Shown: piece by piece, positions 40,924 through 51,007 of the stretch | Numbering within the stretch: position 1 is the stretch's first letter | Layout: the number at the start of each line of letters is the position of its first letter | Origin: Roseobacter sp. GAI101 | GTDB taxonomy: Bacteria > Pseudomonadota > Alphaproteobacteria > Rhodobacterales > Rhodobacteraceae | NCBI RefSeq assembly: GCF_000156335.1 | Contig: NZ_DS999213.1 | Span: forward strand, 3,413,690 to 3,477,689 | Direction: 5' to 3' | DNA: 64,000 nucleotides | Notes under the pieces: generated by a model | Database searches by the model: none | What the model saw: only the letters and a program-made list of their open reading frames with translations | What the model was told of the DNA's origin: nothing | Position numbers and translations under genes: made by a program

Positions 40924-41607
40924 TTAAGCCGGCTGATCGAAGGTTTCGGGCGCACGGGGAAACGCGAGCGGGCCGAAGTCCTCTTCGCGTTCGATGTGCG
41001 GGAACAATCCCAGAAACTTGTCGCGCAGGTGGATCGGCAGGTGGCGCAACGTGTTCAGGCCGGGATGGAAGGTTTCGACCTCAATCCCGCTGACATTGAT
41101 CGCCGCATGCTTTTGAAGGCAGATGTGATACAGGCGCACAGGGGTCGGGGGGGTGATTTCGATTATATTCACACCATCTACAAGATCGCGCATCAGCGTC
41201 AGCATCTGCTGGTTGTGGATGCCCCCGCGTAGGCGTGAGGGCGTATGCAGTATGCGGGCCGAAGGGCCGAAGGTCAGAAACCCCAAAGGCCGCCCTTGGC
41301 CAAGACTGTCTGCCATGGTGCGCACAAGCGGGACGCGCTTGCCTGATTCAGCGGGTACGAAGTTGCTTGAACCGATCCAGACCAGCGGCGCGGCTTTGCC
41401 GTTTGATTTGATGATCATGTCGCCGGGCTGAAGGTCTTCTACGGCAATGTCGCCCTTGTCCGTTTGTATCGCCGTGCCATGGGCAAAGGCGGAAAACGCG
41501 TTTTCGAAAAGGGGGATCGCAGGCGCGCGGTCCTGACCAATAAAGACGGAGCCATCCAACCGCGTTGCGACAACCTCGTAGCTGCGGTGTAGGATATCCG
41601 TCTGCAT
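40924..41607 (-). CDS. Hint domain-containing protein
   Basis: The product is 227 residues from ATG 41607, with GAGAGG six bases upstream; ATG 41712 would add 35 residues of low-complexity character. The Hint fold is shown by FAHGTAIQTDKGDIAVEDLQ, PGDMIIKSNG, APLVWIGSS, and YHICLQKHAAINVSGIEVET followed by FHPG. The first residue of the fold, normally a catalytic Cys, is Ala here, so self-cleavage is doubtful. Similar proteins abound in Roseobacters with no known role. Confidence 0.78.
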   Translation of the reverse strand: MQTDILHRSYEVVATRLDGSVFIGQDRAPAIPLFENAFSAFAHGTAIQTDKGDIAVEDLQPGDMIIKSNGKAAPLVWIGSSNFVPAESGKRVPLVRTMADSLGQGRPLGFLTFGPSARILHTPSRLRGGIHNQQMLTLMRDLVDGVNIIEITPPTPVRLYHICLQKHAAINVSGIEVETFHPGLNTLRHLPIHLRDKFLGLFPHIEREEDFGPLAFPRAPETFDQPA

Positions 41608-41925
41608 CCGCGCCTCTCGGGGTGATGTGGGGCCAAGTCGGTTTGCCGTTCTTCCCGCATTAGAGGGATAAACGTGCTTGGATACAATCGAAGATGCCGC
41701 ATTCGGTGACATGTTTTCACTTTCACTCTTTGCGCGCGATTTCGTGCCCCAGAGAAATCGGCCCGGTTCAGTGTCTGCGTGCCTTCACGGAACGCAGCTT
41801 TGAATTTGGACGCGGATGGTCAAGGCGATCCTGCGTTTGGCCCGGCGCGGTCAAAATACTTCCCGAGCACTGAAAACATAGTCGAAATGGCGGACTGCTT
41901 TTCGGCCTTTGACTGTGGCCAGCGG
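41608..41925. other. Intergenic region upstream of the Hint gene
   Basis: The space holds the alternative start region of the Hint gene (41607-41712) and then about 210 nt with no coding frame of credible composition, no clear terminator and no repeat. The Hint gene promoter probably lies here but no good -35/-10 pair was recognised. Confidence 0.4.
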
Positions 41926-42069
41926 TCAGGCTGTCTTGCGGGTCGCCGCAGGTGCGTTGCGTTTGGCGATGAACGCGGCACGGCGCGCGCCACGGGTCCA
42001 AGGCATGACGGTGTCTTCCTTGGCGGCAGTTTCAACGACGGATTTGATGAAGCGTGTTTTGATTTTCAT
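41926..42069 (-). CDS. Small basic protein of 47 residues
   Basis: The ORF begins MKIKTRFIKSVVETAAKE and ends RNAPAATRKTA, rich in Lys and Arg. AGAGGA stands nine bases upstream of ATG 42069, so translation is likely. I do not recognise a characterised family. The charge pattern (MPWTRGARRAAFIAKRN) is that of a nucleic-acid- or membrane-surface-binding peptide. It stands alone between the Hint and pgeF genes. Confidence 0.6.
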   Translation of the reverse strand: MKIKTRFIKSVVETAAKEDTVMPWTRGARRAAFIAKRNAPAATRKTA

Positions 42070-42360
42070 GGTCTTTATCCTCTGATCTGTCGGGCTGTGC
42101 CCTTTGCCTGAGGATGAATATGGGATCGGTTTCGGGCCTTCATTGGGCAATGCGCCGATTTCTTTAGGAAAAGATCATCATGCGCGGCCGGATTTGTGGC
42201 ATCCCTGCCGTAATCCGTTTCGGGCCTTGTTTTTATGGTTAATTGGCCTGTGCAGCTGGGGTCGGGCAGCCCGTCCCATACCCCGATGCAGGAAACTTTG
42301 GGGCAAGATCAAGGCAGTGGTTGGCCGCATAGTTGCCCCGATCAGACGGAATCGCGGCGA

Positions 42361-43116
42361 TCAAAGGGTGATGGTTGCAATCAACCGCCCGTAGTCGGCC
42401 TCTTTGGCGTGAGTCGTACGCCGGTAGGAATAGAATCGATCCGGATCGCTATAGGTGCAGTGGCGCGTCCACTCTGCGTGGCCCACACCAGCCGCGCGCA
42501 GACGGTTCAAGCCAAAGCCGGGCAGGTCGAACTGCATCCGGTCGTCCATGCCGTTTGCAAAGTATCGCGCGAAATAGGGGTCTTCCGCCAGAAAACTGTC
42601 GATGAAATCCGGGCCAACCTCGTAGGCGCGCTGGCTGATGCAGGGGCCGATCACGGCGGTGATGTTGTCACGCTTGGCACCCAACGCCTCCATCGCGTCG
42701 ACGGTAGCGGCCAGCACGCCATCCAGCGCGCCGCGCCAGCCCGCATGGGCCGCCCCGATCACGCCAGCATCCGCATCGGCAAACAGGACCGGCTGGCAAT
42801 CTGCTGTCAGCACCGACAAGGCCAGCCCGGGCGTCGCCGTCACCAGCGCATCCGCACGTGGTTTTTCGGACAAGGGCGCATCAACGGTCACGACGGTGGC
42901 AGAATGGATTTGGTGGACACCGACCAGATGGCTGGGCGGGACGTTCATCGCCGCTGCGACACGGGCGCGGTTGATTTCAACGATCTCGCGCTGATCCGAA
43001 CTGCCGCTGCCGCAATTGAGCCCCTGAAAGACCCCCGACGACGCACCGCCACGGCGGGTAAAGAACCCGTGCCGCACGGTGCCCAAGCTGTCAGAGGTCA
43101 GAATTTCTAGTGTCAT
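42361..43116 (-). CDS. pgeF: Peptidoglycan editing factor / purine nucleoside phosphorylase (YfiH, PgeF)
   Basis: The 251-residue laccase-domain protein has VLTADCQPVLFAD, IGAAHAGWRGALDGVL and IGPCISQRAYEV, which supply the Cys and His metal/nucleoside site. The family corrects mis-incorporated amino acids in peptidoglycan precursors and has adenosine phosphorylase/deaminase activity. It overlaps midA by 4 nt in the lgt-midA-pgeF run. Confidence 0.9.
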   Translation of the reverse strand: MTLEILTSDSLGTVRHGFFTRRGGASSGVFQGLNCGSGSSDQREIVEINRARVAAAMNVPPSHLVGVHQIHSATVVTVDAPLSEKPRADALVTATPGLALSVLTADCQPVLFADADAGVIGAAHAGWRGALDGVLAATVDAMEALGAKRDNITAVIGPCISQRAYEVGPDFIDSFLAEDPYFARYFANGMDDRMQFDLPGFGLNRLRAAGVGHAEWTRHCTYSDPDRFYSYRRTTHAKEADYGRLIATITL

Positions 43117-44177
43117 GGATCCAATCCCGGTGGCGGGTTTTGCGTTGGTGGAAACAGCCCTATCACCTTGAACAGGTTTCCCATTTCTGACGGGTGCGTC
43201 AAGCGCCGATGTGCCGCAACGTGACCCTCGAGCACCTTTCCGGTCATTGTGGTGGCAAGGGTTTGCGCACGCTGTGTAATGCCCAGCCGTTCCAGGAACA
43301 CGCCTTGGGGGGTGATGCGGCTATGCTGTGCGGGCGCTGCGGCAATGGCCAGTTTTTCAAAGTCGACATGCGCCGTCAGGTCACTACTGCCGGGCGCGGA
43401 CAGGGGATCGACCGTCTGGTGGCCACGCAGGGCCTGAAACGTATCGCCAAGGCTGCGCCAGTCGCCATAGTCGATGATCAGCGCGGCCCCGCCATGGGTT
43501 GAAATACGGTTCGCGATCGCCTGCACCGTGGGGGCAAGCTGCGCGCAATCCTCGATCAGATCGCCGTCCTGTGTGTCCTCCAGCCGGTCGGCAAAAGCAG
43601 GTTGCGGCAACATCGGCCCAAGACCAAAGCTGAGTGCGCCGTCGGTCAGGCCGATCTGGCGTTCGCGCCAACCGGTGCCGTCGCGGACAAACTGGCGGAT
43701 CGGCAGGGCGTCGAAAAATTCGTTCGCGACAAGGTAAAGCGGCTGATCGGGCAGGGCATCCGCGCTATCGCACCACTGCACCTGATGCCCTGCAAGCGTG
43801 GTGCGTTGAACGTCGCGCAAGGTCTGCGATGCTTCGACCAGCGTGATTTCAGCGGCTTGCGCGAAGCCCGGCACGGCGCGCGTGGCGCGCAGGATATCGG
43901 CCATGAGTATGCCGCGCCCGGGGCCAAGCTCGGCTAGGGTGAACCGCGCGGGTGCGCCCTGGGACAGCCATGTCTGCGCCAGACACAGACCGATCAATTC
44001 CCCAAACATCTGGCTGATTTCGGGGGCGGTGACGAAATCACCTTCGGCCCCGAAAGGATCGCGGGTTGTGTAGTAACCCCGGGTCGGATGCAGCAGGCAC
44101 ATCGCCATGTATTCGTCGATGCGCATCGGACCAGTGGTGTGGATGCGTTCAATGATATGGTCGCGCAGAGATGTCAT
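43113..44177 (-). CDS. Class I SAM-dependent methyltransferase, MidA/NDUFAF7-like
   Basis: The 354-residue protein shows [30 protein letters not shown] and [18 protein letters not shown], the SAM site of the DUF185 family. Relatives methylate a subunit of respiratory complex [13 protein letters not shown] is also characteristic. The start overlaps lgt and its end overlaps pgeF (4 nt each), so all three are co-translated. The long upstream open frame lies within lgt. Confidence 0.9.
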   Translation of the reverse strand: MTSLRDHIIERIHTTGPMRIDEYMAMCLLHPTRGYYTTRDPFGAEGDFVTAPEISQMFGELIGLCLAQTWLSQGAPARFTLAELGPGRGILMADILRATRAVPGFAQAAEITLVEASQTLRDVQRTTLAGHQVQWCDSADALPDQPLYLVANEFFDALPIRQFVRDGTGWRERQIGLTDGALSFGLGPMLPQPAFADRLEDTQDGDLIEDCAQLAPTVQAIANRISTHGGAALIIDYGDWRSLGDTFQALRGHQTVDPLSAPGSSDLTAHVDFEKLAIAAAPAQHSRITPQGVFLERLGITQRAQTLATTMTGKVLEGHVAAHRRLTHPSEMGNLFKVIGLFPPTQNPPPGLDP

Positions 44178-45055
44178 GCCAGACGTCTGGCCCGTACGAT
44201 CAGGGCCGCACCGACGGCGATCATCGGCAGGCACAGCAATTGTCCCATGGTCAGTCCATAGCCGCCGACATGCCACGCCAGCCCCAACGGATTGCCCGGG
44301 CTGACGAACTGCGCATCCGGCTGGCGCACGAACTCCACGATAAACCGCGCGATGCCGTAGCCCGCAAGGAAGGTGCCGCAAATCAGCCCTTGGTATTTAA
44401 GGCCACCGCGACGCCATGCCAGATAGACCAGCAACGCCCCTAGGATCAGCCCCTCCAGCAGCGCCTCATAGAGTTGTGAGGGATGGCGGGCACAGATCCC
44501 GACCACCTCGGGGCAGGTCTGGGCGGCAACGGTGGGAAACGCCACGCCCCACGGCAGGTCGGTGGGGCGGCCCCAAAGCTCTGCGTTGATGAAGTTCGCG
44601 ACGCGTCCCAGAAACAAGCCGGGGGCGAGACCCAAACAGACCATGTCACCCGTCGACAACGGGCTGATCTTGTGCCGTCTGGTGTAATACAGCCCCGCCA
44701 GAATGACGCCGATGGCCCCGCCGTGAAACGACATCCCGCCTTCCCAGATGCGCAGGATCTGCAACGGATTGCTGAGGTAATAAGACGCCTGATAAAAGAA
44801 CACATAGCCCAGCCGACCGCCCAGGATCACGCCCAGAATGACCCAGAACAGCAAATCCTCGACCTGCGCTTTGGTCATCACGGGCTTGCCCTTTGCCCAC
44901 AGGTCATCGCGGCTGACCGCGCGCACGACGATGCGCCACCCAATGATAATGCCGACGATATACGCCAGGGCATACCAGCGCAGCGCGAAGGTCATGCCAA
45001 ACAAATTGATCGAGAAAATCTCGGGCGACATATCGGGAAAGGGGATCATGGCCAT
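44174..45055 (-). CDS. lgt: Prolipoprotein diacylglyceryl transferase
   Basis: The integral inner-membrane enzyme of about 293 residues moves diacylglyceryl to the lipobox cysteine, the first step of lipoprotein maturation. It has [11 protein letters not shown] with the catalytic His, [20 protein letters not shown] with the essential Arg/Asn/Gly motif, and [13 protein letters not shown]. There are three clustered ATGs (45058, 45055, 45049); the middle one is chosen by family fit. It heads lgt-midA-pgeF. Confidence 0.94.
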   Translation of the reverse strand: MAMIPFPDMSPEIFSINLFGMTFALRWYALAYIVGIIIGWRIVVRAVSRDDLWAKGKPVMTKAQVEDLLFWVILGVILGGRLGYVFFYQASYYLSNPLQILRIWEGGMSFHGGAIGVILAGLYYTRRHKISPLSTGDMVCLGLAPGLFLGRVANFINAELWGRPTDLPWGVAFPTVAAQTCPEVVGICARHPSQLYEALLEGLILGALLVYLAWRRGGLKYQGLICGTFLAGYGIARFIVEFVRQPDAQFVSPGNPLGLAWHVGGYGLTMGQLLCLPMIAVGAALIVRARRLA

Positions 45056-45154
45056 CATGATGCCGATTGACCCTGCCCGCGAACGGAAGTCAACCTTGCG
45101 AGATTGGCAATTGAACACCATATAGAGAGCAACTGCCGTTCAGGAGAAACAGAT

Positions 45155-45397
45155 ATGCAAACGCGCAACAAGATTTTTGACGATATTTCGCAGATGATGA
45201 CCAATGCCATGGGCGTCGCCCAGGGGGCCAAGACCGAGGCGGAAACCGCCATGAAGGGAATGATGGACCGCTGGCTGGCGGACCGCGATTTCGTGACCCG
45301 CGAAGAATTCGACGCCGTGCGCGCGATGGCGCAGAAGGCGCGCGAAGAAAACGATGCCCTCAAGGCGCGTCTGGACGCACTTGAGGCGAAGGGCTGA
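45155..45397 (+). CDS. ubiK: Accessory factor UbiK family protein
   Basis: The 80-residue protein (BMFP/DUF526) has an amphipathic N-terminal helix (IFDDISQMMTNAMGVAQG) and a C-terminal coiled coil (REEFDAVRAMAQKAREENDA, then LKARLDALEA). It assists ubiquinone synthesis and binds lipid in relatives. AGGAG precedes ATG 45155. It is divergent from lgt and followed by a terminator at 45436. Confidence 0.88.
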   Translation: MQTRNKIFDDISQMMTNAMGVAQGAKTEAETAMKGMMDRWLADRDFVTREEFDAVRAMAQKAREENDALKARLDALEAKG

Positions 45398-45435
45398 ACC
45401 AAGCCTTTCCACCCGATCAAAGACCCTTTAGGAAG

Positions 45436-45460
45436 CACCCGAATGCAAGTTCGGGTGTTT
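45436..45460 (+). terminator. Terminator after ubiK
   Basis: CACCCGAA pairs with TTCGGGTG (8 bp, loop TGCAAG), followed by TTT. Confidence 0.82.
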
Positions 45461-45723
45461 TGCTTTTGCCCTGTTTCGGCAGGTTTGCCCGATCTTCAAG
45501 CAATCGGCCTACAAAATTTGGTGCACTTGGTGATCTTATCCACAAGATACTGAGGTTATCCCCCATCTTTCGTGGTTACCCCCAGAAAAAGACTTGCCAC
45601 ATGGCCCGCATATGCGCACCATATCTGGTATGGGACGCTGGCAGGATCAGCGAACTATAGTAGATACCCCCAAGCGTTGCGGTGCCGATGCACCCAAGCG
45701 CCCGGAACAAATGAGGTGGCGAA
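45461..45723. other. Intergenic region between ubiK terminator and ybjN
   Basis: Apart from the terminator, the 326-nt gap has a TTATCCACA sequence at 45536-45544 and a weaker TTATCCCCC 20 nt later. The last 60 nt before ybjN should hold its promoter. No coding frame has convincing codon use. Confidence 0.4.
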
Positions 45724-46224
45724 ATGGCCCTGACTGAGCAGTATCTGGACGAAGACATTCACCCCATCGACATCGTCGAAAATCTGGCAGCTTTTAATGA
45801 CTGGGATTTCGACCGGATTTCCGATGAACAGATCGCCATGGCCGTCGAAGGCCAGTGGCGCACCTATTCGATCACCCTCGCGTGGTCTGCCTATGATGAA
45901 ACCCTGCGGCTTGTATGTTCCTTCGAGATGGACCCGCCCGCCGAAAAGCTGCCCGTGCTTTATCATCTGCTGAATGACGTGAACGACCAGTGCTGGGGCG
46001 GGGCCTTTACCTATTGGGCCGAACAAAAGCTGATGGTGTTCCGTTATGGTCTGGTGCTGAGTGGCGGACAGGATGCGACCGCAGCGCAGATTGATACCAT
46101 GATCGGGGCCGCCGTACTAAGCGCCGAACGCTATTATCCCGCCGTGCAGCTGGTGCTGTGGGGCGACCAAACGCCAAGGCAAGCGATACAGGTTGCCATT
46201 GCAGAGGCCTATGGCCACGCGTAA
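45724..46224 (+). CDS. YbjN domain-containing protein
   Basis: The 166-residue protein contains WRTYSITLAWSAYDETLRLVC, PVLYHLLNDVNDQCWGGAF and VLSGGQDATAAQID, the YbjN fold, which resembles type III secretion chaperones. Family members in enterics affect motility and stress, but no mechanism is known. It precedes proC by 36 nt. Confidence 0.86.
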   Translation: MALTEQYLDEDIHPIDIVENLAAFNDWDFDRISDEQIAMAVEGQWRTYSITLAWSAYDETLRLVCSFEMDPPAEKLPVLYHLLNDVNDQCWGGAFTYWAEQKLMVFRYGLVLSGGQDATAAQIDTMIGAAVLSAERYYPAVQLVLWGDQTPRQAIQVAIAEAYGHA

Positions 46225-46260
46225 GTGTTGTCCCCAATAGTAAAAATTGGGGACGCTGAC

Positions 46261-47076
46261 ATGGAAAATACACGTATTGCAAAAGATGGCCTGGTTCTGT
46301 TGGGCTGCGGCAAGATGGGCTCTGCCATGCTGGCAGGCTGGCTGGCACGGGGTTTGCCAAAGTCTTCGGTCTGGGTCATTGACCCGCATCCGTCGGACTG
46401 GCTGAAAGATCAGGGCATCCAGTTGAACGTCGATCTGCCAGCGGCACCCGCCGTGGTGCTGGTGGCGGTAAAGCCGCAGATGATGGGCGATGCCTTGCCG
46501 ACGTTGCAGGCCATGGGGAATGGCAAGACAGTCTTTGTCAGCGTCGCCGCCGGGACCACAATTGCAACATTTGAAAAGACGCTCGGGGCACAAACGCCGA
46601 TCGTGCGCGCCATGCCGAACACGCCTGCGGCCATCAGCCAGGGCATCACCGCGATTGTCGGCAACGCGCATGTCGATGCGCAGGCGCTGGACGAGGCCGA
46701 AGAGTTGTTGAGCGCGGTAGGCGATGTTGTCCGCCTGGACGAAGAAGCGCAGATTGACGCTGTGACCGGGGTCAGCGGGTCAGGCCCGGCATATGTTTTC
46801 CACATGATCGAAACGATGGCAGCGGGTGGCGTGGCGCAAGGGCTTAGCCCGGAACTGGCCTTGCGACTGGCGACGGCGACTGTCGCCGGGGCAGGGGCCT
46901 TGGCCAAATCGGCAGACGAAGACCCGACACAGTTGCGCAAGAACGTGACCAGCCCGAATGGCACGACCCAAGCTGCGCTGGATGTGCTGATGAATGAAGA
47001 AGACGGCTTTCCTGTGTTGCTCAAACGCGCTGTGGCCGCTGCGGCTGACCGCTCAAGGGAGCTTTCGCGTGACTGA
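46261..47076 (+). CDS. proC: Pyrroline-5-carboxylate reductase
   Basis: The 271-residue enzyme makes proline from pyrroline-5-carboxylate with NAD(P)H. The N-terminal Rossmann motif is [13 protein letters not shown], followed by [23 protein letters not shown] and the [10 protein letters not shown] end motif. ATG 46261 is the family start; an upstream frame to 46225 overlaps ybjN's tail. The csaA GTG overlaps its stop by 8 nt. Confidence 0.95.
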   Translation: MENTRIAKDGLVLLGCGKMGSAMLAGWLARGLPKSSVWVIDPHPSDWLKDQGIQLNVDLPAAPAVVLVAVKPQMMGDALPTLQAMGNGKTVFVSVAAGTTIATFEKTLGAQTPIVRAMPNTPAAISQGITAIVGNAHVDAQALDEAEELLSAVGDVVRLDEEAQIDAVTGVSGSGPAYVFHMIETMAAGGVAQGLSPELALRLATATVAGAGALAKSADEDPTQLRKNVTSPNGTTQAALDVLMNEEDGFPVLLKRAVAAAADRSRELSRD

Positions 47077-47407
47077 GATCAGCTTTGACGATTTTCTGAA
47101 GGTTGATATCCGGGTTGGCACGGTCAGCCGCGCCGAACCGTTTCCCGAGGCGCGCAAGCCCGCGATCAAGATGTGGATCGACTTTGGCCCCGAGATCGGA
47201 GAACGGAAAACCTCGGCCCAGATCACCGTGCATTACACCCCCGAAGACCTTGTCGGCACGCAGGTCATGGGCGTCGTGAACTTTCCTCCGCGCCAGATCG
47301 GGCCGTTCATGTCCGAAGTTCTGGTGCTGGGGGTGCCGGATGAAAACGGGGCAATCGTGCTGATGCGCCCCACACAGCCCACCCCGAACGGAGGACGCAT
47401 GCATTGA
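47069..47407 (+). CDS. csaA: tRNA-binding protein, CsaA-like
   Basis: The 112-residue OB-fold protein runs [20 protein letters not shown], then [17 protein letters not shown], and [20 protein letters not shown]. This matches CsaA and the C-terminal tRNA-binding domains of methionyl-tRNA synthetase; CsaA acts as an export-related chaperone in some bacteria. It starts at GTG with GGGAG upstream, overlapping proC by 8 nt. Its stop overlaps the next start. Confidence 0.88.
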   Translation: MTEISFDDFLKVDIRVGTVSRAEPFPEARKPAIKMWIDFGPEIGERKTSAQITVHYTPEDLVGTQVMGVVNFPPRQIGPFMSEVLVLGVPDENGAIVLMRPTQPTPNGGRMH

Positions 47408-48354
47408 CCAAGCTTCTGATCGCCCGCCCCGCCCCCGACGAAGTGCACGCCGCCCTTGCGGGGTATGACGTGACCTACCGCGACACGTCGGCCCCGCTTG
47501 GCCCCGATGAAATGCTGGCAGCCTTGCGTGACTATGACGGCGTGTTGCCGACGCTTGGGGATCAATTCTCGGCTGAGGTGTTCGCACAGGTGACTGACCC
47601 GCGGTGCAAGATCTTGGCGAACTTCGGGGTTGGCTATAACCACATCGACGTTGATGCCGCGCGCAAGGCGGGCGTGCAGGTCAGCAACACCCCCGGTGCC
47701 GTGACCGACGCCACCGCAGATATTGCCATGACGCTGATGCTGATGGCCGCGCGCCGCGCGGGCGAGGGCGAAAGGCTGGTGCGTTCAGGCAAATGGACAG
47801 GCTGGCACCCCTCGCAGCTTTTGGGGATGCACCTGACGGGCAAGACCGTCGGCATTATCGGCATGGGCCGTATCGGGCAAGCGGTGGCACAGCGGTGTCA
47901 TTTCGGGTTTTCGATGAACGTGAAATACTTCAACCGCAGCGCCAAGGATCTGGCCTATCCGGCCGAGCATATCAATGACCTCAAGACCTTGGTCGGGGCT
48001 GTTGATGTGGTCGTGATCGCGGTGCCGGGCGGGGATGACACCCAGCATCTGATTGATGCAGATGTGCTGGCAGCGATGCAGCCTCATGGTCTGCTGATCA
48101 ATATCGCCCGTGGCAATGTGGTGCAGGAAAGCGCGCTGATCGAGGCGTTGCAAAGCCGGACAATCGGCGGCGCAGGTCTGGATGTCTACGAATTTGAACC
48201 AAATGTTCCCGAAGCCATGCGGGCGTTGGACAATATCGTGCTATTGCCGCATTTGGGCACGTCCTCCCAGGAGGTGCGTGTGGATATGTGGATGATGGCG
48301 GTTGAAAATCTGCAAGCCGGAGTAGAGGGCCGCAGCCTGCCGAACGGCGTCTAG
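47404..48354 (+). CDS. D-isomer-specific 2-hydroxyacid dehydrogenase
   Basis: The 316-residue enzyme has an N-terminal catalytic lobe and an NAD-binding lobe with [30 protein letters not shown] holds the Arg, and [12 protein letters not shown] holds the catalytic His. It is of the glyoxylate/hydroxypyruvate reductase type; specificity is unknown. It starts at TTG, unusual but supported by GGAGG ten bases upstream and a TTGA overlap with csaA. It converges on tdk with a 4-nt overlap. Confidence 0.9.
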   Translation: MTKLLIARPAPDEVHAALAGYDVTYRDTSAPLGPDEMLAALRDYDGVLPTLGDQFSAEVFAQVTDPRCKILANFGVGYNHIDVDAARKAGVQVSNTPGAVTDATADIAMTLMLMAARRAGEGERLVRSGKWTGWHPSQLLGMHLTGKTVGIIGMGRIGQAVAQRCHFGFSMNVKYFNRSAKDLAYPAEHINDLKTLVGAVDVVVIAVPGGDDTQHLIDADVLAAMQPHGLLINIARGNVVQESALIEALQSRTIGGAGLDVYEFEPNVPEAMRALDNIVLLPHLGTSSQEVRVDMWMMAVENLQAGVEGRSLPNGV

Positions 48355-48929
48355 CGCCCGACCGCCAAACGCCAATGACGGCGGCAGAGGGACACGTAAG
48401 TCTCGTTGCCGCCGATCTGGACTTGTGCACCTTCCCTGATCGCCTTGCCTTCTGCATCAAGGCGTACGACCATCGTGGCCTTTTTCCCGCAATGGCAGAT
48501 CGTGCGGACTTCGCGCATTTCGTCGGCCAATGCCAACAGCGTTGCGGAACCGGGAAACAGCATTCCCTGAAAATCAACTCTCAGACCGTAGCACATGATC
48601 GGCACGCCCAGATCGTCGACCGCACGGGCCAGCTGCCACACCTGATCGTTGCTTAGAAACTGCGACTCGTCGATGAAGATGCAGGCGCACGGGCCTGATT
48701 GCAGACGGGTTTCGATCTTGTCGAACAGGTCCTCGTCCGGGCTGAAGGTGTCGGCATCCTGACCGATGCCGATGCGCGACGCGATGCGGCCATCGCCCGC
48801 CCGGTTGTCGAACTGAGCTGTGATCAGATAGGGGGTCATCCCGCGTTCGACATAGTTGTGCGCAGCTTGCAGCAGAACGGTGCTTTTGCCCGCATTCATG
48901 GTCGAATAATGAAAATATAGCTTTGCCAT
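48351..48929 (-). CDS. tdk: Thymidine kinase
   Basis: The 192-residue type II thymidine kinase has P-loop STMNAGKST (9-17), IFIDESQFL (Walker B region) and zinc cysteines in ICHCGKK and SLCRRHW. It salvages thymidine to dTMP. A longer upstream frame to 49160 lies in the divergent arsH gene and is rejected. The 3' end overlaps the hydroxyacid dehydrogenase by 4 nt tail to tail. Confidence 0.93.
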   Translation of the reverse strand: MAKLYFHYSTMNAGKSTVLLQAAHNYVERGMTPYLITAQFDNRAGDGRIASRIGIGQDADTFSPDEDLFDKIETRLQSGPCACIFIDESQFLSNDQVWQLARAVDDLGVPIMCYGLRVDFQGMLFPGSATLLALADEMREVRTICHCGKKATMVVRLDAEGKAIREGAQVQIGGNETYVSLCRRHWRLAVGR

Positions 48930-49030
48930 GGGTCTCTTTACAGTCAGCAGCGCGGGACGATCAAGATCGGCTTGCCGATTTGCAGGGCAAACTTTATCTA
49001 CCCCCCAAGCCGCATAGCAAGGATACCCCG

Positions 49031-49750
49031 ATGACCCAATCTGATCTGCCCGCCCTGGTGGCTGACCAACTGCCGCAGATCGACGTCGAGGCGTTGAAAG
49101 CCCCCGGCGACCCCGGCCACAAGCCCAGGATTCTGTTGCTGTACGGGTCTTTGCGCACAACCAGCTATTCGCGCTTTGCCGCCGAAGAATGCGCCCGAAT
49201 TCTTGAGCTGTTGGGCTGTGAAACCCGCATGTTCAACCCGTCGGGACTGCCCTTGCCTGATGACGCAGAGGCTGATCACCCCAAAGTGGTCGAGCTGCGC
49301 GAGATGGCAAGCTGGGCCGAAGGCATGGTCTGGTCCAGTCCCGAACGCCATGGTGCCATGACGGCGATCATGAAGTTGCAAATCGACTGGCTGCCCCTGT
49401 CGCTGCAAGGTGGCATACGCCCGACCCAAGGCAAGACCTTGGCGGTGATGCAGGTGTCAGGCGGGTCACAATCGTTCAACGCGGTCAATCAGATGCGGAT
49501 CCTGGGGCGCTGGATGCGCATGATCACGATTCCGAACCAGTCCAGCATACCAAAGGCTTGGCTGGAGTTTGGCGACACGGGCCGCTTGCCCCAAGGGCCA
49601 TTTTACGCCCGCATCGTGGACGTCATGGAAGAGCTGGTAAAGTTCACCTGGATGACGCGTGGCCGCAGCGCCTATCTGACCGACCGTTATTCGGAACGGG
49701 TCGAAACAGCCGAAGAGGTCCACAAGCGGGTATCGCTGAAAAACCTCTGA
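49031..49750 (+). CDS. arsH: NADPH-dependent FMN reductase, ArsH-like
   Basis: The 239-residue flavodoxin-like protein has the FMN phosphate loop [32 protein letters not shown] and [16 protein letters not shown], which fit ArsH. ArsH oxidises trivalent organoarsenicals and also acts as a quinone/azo reductase. No arsR, arsB or arsC lies nearby, so an arsenic role here is uncertain. It is divergent from tdk. Confidence 0.88.
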   Translation: MTQSDLPALVADQLPQIDVEALKAPGDPGHKPRILLLYGSLRTTSYSRFAAEECARILELLGCETRMFNPSGLPLPDDAEADHPKVVELREMASWAEGMVWSSPERHGAMTAIMKLQIDWLPLSLQGGIRPTQGKTLAVMQVSGGSQSFNAVNQMRILGRWMRMITIPNQSSIPKAWLEFGDTGRLPQGPFYARIVDVMEELVKFTWMTRGRSAYLTDRYSERVETAEEVHKRVSLKNL

Positions 49751-49753
49751 CCC

Positions 49754-50878
49754 TTAGTCGTGCCGCTCGACCAGCACCGATCCAACGGAATATCCTGCAC
49801 CGAAAGAACAGATCAATCCTGTTTCACCCTCTTTCAAGTCGCTGGAATACTTCGAAAATGCGATGATTGATCCCGCCGAGGACGTGTTGGCGTAGTCTTG
49901 CAGGATATTTGGCTGTTCACCGGGTTCGGGCACGCGGCCAAGGACCTTGCGGCCGATGAAGTCATTCATCGACTTGTTTGCCTGATGCAGCCAAAGCCGT
50001 TTCAGATCATCAGCTTGCACGCCTTCGTCGGCCATGTGTCCCGCGATATGGTCGGCGACCAGAGGCAAAACTTCCTTGAACACCTTGCGGCCGTTTTGCA
50101 TGAACTGCATGTCCCGGCGGTCTGCCACCCCGTCCGGGCGCGACCGGCGCAGAAATCCGTTGTTGTTGCGGATGTTGTTCGAAAACTGTGTGGCACAGCG
50201 CGTTGATTTGATTTCGAAACACGGGCCTGCCGCGTCTTCGATCCGTTCGATCAGGACGGCTGTCGCGACGTCCCCGAAGATGAAATGGCAATCGCGGTCG
50301 CGCCATTCCAGATGGGCCGAACAAATCTCGGGGTTCACGACCAGCGCGGACCGGATCGACCCCGACCGCACCATATCCGCTGCCGCCTGAATGCCGAAGG
50401 TGGCGGAGGAACACGCGACGTTCATGTCGAAGGCGAAACCATTGATTTCCAGCAGATCCTGTATCTCGATCGCGACCGCCGGATAGGCCCGTTCAAGGTT
50501 CGATGCGGCACAGATCACCGCATCCACGTCCGCAGCCGTCTTGCCTGCATCCGCCAGCGCCTTGCGCGCGGCGTCCAGCGCCATTTCGGCCATCAAGCTG
50601 GGTTCGTCATCCGACCGTTGGCGCAGCAGCGGGTGCATCACATGGGGGTCCAGAATGCCGGTTTTGTCGATCACATAGCGCTGTTCGATGCCTGACGCCT
50701 TGACGATGAACTCTTCCGAGGAATGGTCCTTGGGGGTGATCGCACCTGCCGCAATCGCTTCAGCATGTTCCGCGTTGTACAGATCGGCATAAGCGTTGAA
50801 TGCGGTCACCAGTTCGGCGTTGGTGATGACTTGATCCGGCGTGAAGATACCGCTACCCGTAATGGCTGGCGTATACAT
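49754..50878 (-). CDS. Beta-ketoacyl-ACP synthase III family protein
   Basis: The 374-residue thiolase-fold enzyme has Cys156 in NVACSSATFG, His298 in LWLHQANKSMN and Asn331 in YANTSSAGS: a full KAS III triad. It is longer than housekeeping FabH (about 320) owing to inserts near residues 35-60 and 240-265, and stands alone without plsX. It could prime fatty-acid or a special lipid pathway. Confidence 0.87.
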   Translation of the reverse strand: MYTPAITGSGIFTPDQVITNAELVTAFNAYADLYNAEHAEAIAAGAITPKDHSSEEFIVKASGIEQRYVIDKTGILDPHVMHPLLRQRSDDEPSLMAEMALDAARKALADAGKTAADVDAVICAASNLERAYPAVAIEIQDLLEINGFAFDMNVACSSATFGIQAAADMVRSGSIRSALVVNPEICSAHLEWRDRDCHFIFGDVATAVLIERIEDAAGPCFEIKSTRCATQFSNNIRNNNGFLRRSRPDGVADRRDMQFMQNGRKVFKEVLPLVADHIAGHMADEGVQADDLKRLWLHQANKSMNDFIGRKVLGRVPEPGEQPNILQDYANTSSAGSIIAFSKYSSDLKEGETGLICSFGAGYSVGSVLVERHD

Positions 50879-51007
50879 GAAAACCTCTTTCTAAGCGTTC
50901 TCGGATAAGGTCAAAAAAGCAGGCCAAGGTCAAGCGGATGCCCATTTTCCAGGCATCAGGTACCTCTGTGTGTCTAGGGCTGCTTCGCGCAGGTACTGAA
51001 GTATTTC

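Noticed and set aside
42104..42394. A 96-codon plus-strand frame between the 47-residue gene and pgeF
   Set aside because: It overlaps pgeF's 3' end, lacks a ribosome binding site and its composition looks non-coding.
45536..45564. A DnaA-box-like TTATCCACA with a weaker copy, considered as a replication origin
   Set aside because: Only one perfect box is present, with no cluster, no AT-rich unwinding region and no dnaA, parAB or hemE nearby.
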